This document shows, piece by piece, positions 63,911 through 64,000 of a DNA stretch of 64,000 nucleotides (positions are counted from its first letter, which is position 1; each line of letters begins with the position of its first letter). The translations under genes were made by a program, and so were the position numbers. The notes under the pieces were generated by a model, which was not told the origin of the DNA, searched no databases, and was given only the letters and a program-made list of their open reading frames with translations. The DNA is from Blastococcus sp. TF02-8 (lineage in GTDB: Bacteria > Actinomycetota > Actinomycetes > Mycobacteriales > Geodermatophilaceae), in assembly GCF_003319175.1 (NCBI RefSeq), contig NZ_QOHK01000008.1, positions 100,173 through 164,172 on the forward strand, in the 5' to 3' direction.

Positions 63911-64000
63911 CTGGTTCGGTGGCTCTGGAGGCGGCTCTGGACGAGCTGTCGGCCGAGCGGCTGGACGGGTCGTTCGGGCCGGCGCTGCTGGAGCGGCAGG
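63901..64000 (+). CDS. DUF222/13E12-type HNH endonuclease protein (3' truncated)
   Basis: The first 33 residues (MRSTGSVALEAALDELSAER then LDGSFGPALLERQ) match the N-terminus of DUF222 proteins, which usually carry a C-terminal HNH nuclease and occur in many copies in actinobacteria. The frame runs off the window, so the HNH part cannot be seen. The SOS-like box spans its start codon. Confidence 0.7.
   Translation, partial: MRSTGSVALEAALDELSAERLDGSFGPALLERQ

Overview
The window is very GC-rich actinobacterial chromosome. Its housekeeping blocks have typical actinobacterial neighbours: xseB-xseA-(lipid-droplet-type protein)-ispH, glpX next to a DUF4245 gene, and a PIN-PhoH protein. It carries one complete flagellar gene cluster and ends in a DUF222/13E12-type HNH gene preceded by a LexA-like box. 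Together these suggest a motile member of the Geodermatophilaceae or a close relative. That assignment is inference; no 16S gene is present.

Layout. 1-5.2 kb (+): the end of an unknown gene, a DUF885 metallohydrolase, a small membrane protein, a DrrA/DrrB-type ABC exporter and a PIN-PhoH protein. 5.2-29.3 kb (-): a long flagellar unit reading flgB-flgC-fliE-fliF-fliG-fliH-fliI-fliJ-peptidoglycan hydrolase-fliK-flgD-flgE, then a strong terminator and an internal FliA-type promoter, then flbD-motA-motB-fliL-fliM-fliN-fliO-fliP-fliQ-fliR-flhB-flhA-FlhF-like-small membrane protein. 29.6-36.4 kb: a glycosyltransferase-like gene (+), then fliT-like, fliS, fliD, fliC, a second glycosyltransferase and the flagellar sigma factor fliA (all -). 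36.6-42.2 kb (+): flgN, flgK, flgL, fliW, csrA, an unknown gene and a divergent sigma-like gene. 42.2-43.5 kb: an AbiEi/DUF559 gene bracketed by about 90-bp inverted repeats. 43.5-46.1 kb: a secreted beta-propeller protein and two unknown coupled genes. 46.1-64 kb: cell-wall hydrolase, citrate synthase, fumarase, DUF1707 protein, GlpX, exonuclease VII, IspH, RmuC, Ogt with Ada-AlkA, a methyltransferase and the truncated DUF222 gene.

How it works together. The flagellar set covers basal body, export apparatus, motor, hook, junction, cap, chaperones and one flagellin. No chemotaxis genes, FlgM or FlgF/FlgG lie in the window. Five intergenic sites share one architecture, TCAA or TTGA, exactly 16 nt, then GCCG plus four variable bases. 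They lie upstream of flgB, flbD, fliC, fliA and flgN, implying that FliA drives the whole cluster and itself. The fliC leader has two candidate CsrA sites, and fliW-csrA lie 6 kb away, pointing to a CsrA-FliW-flagellin switch. Weaker promoter matches precede the unknown gene plus sigma-like gene after csrA, and the two unknown genes at 45.0-46.1 kb. The most novel items are the sigma-like protein with an unknown N-terminal domain, the FlhF-like protein without a P-loop, a leader ORF coupled to flgB, the inverted-repeat element, and a 20-bp hairpin that buries a start codon.
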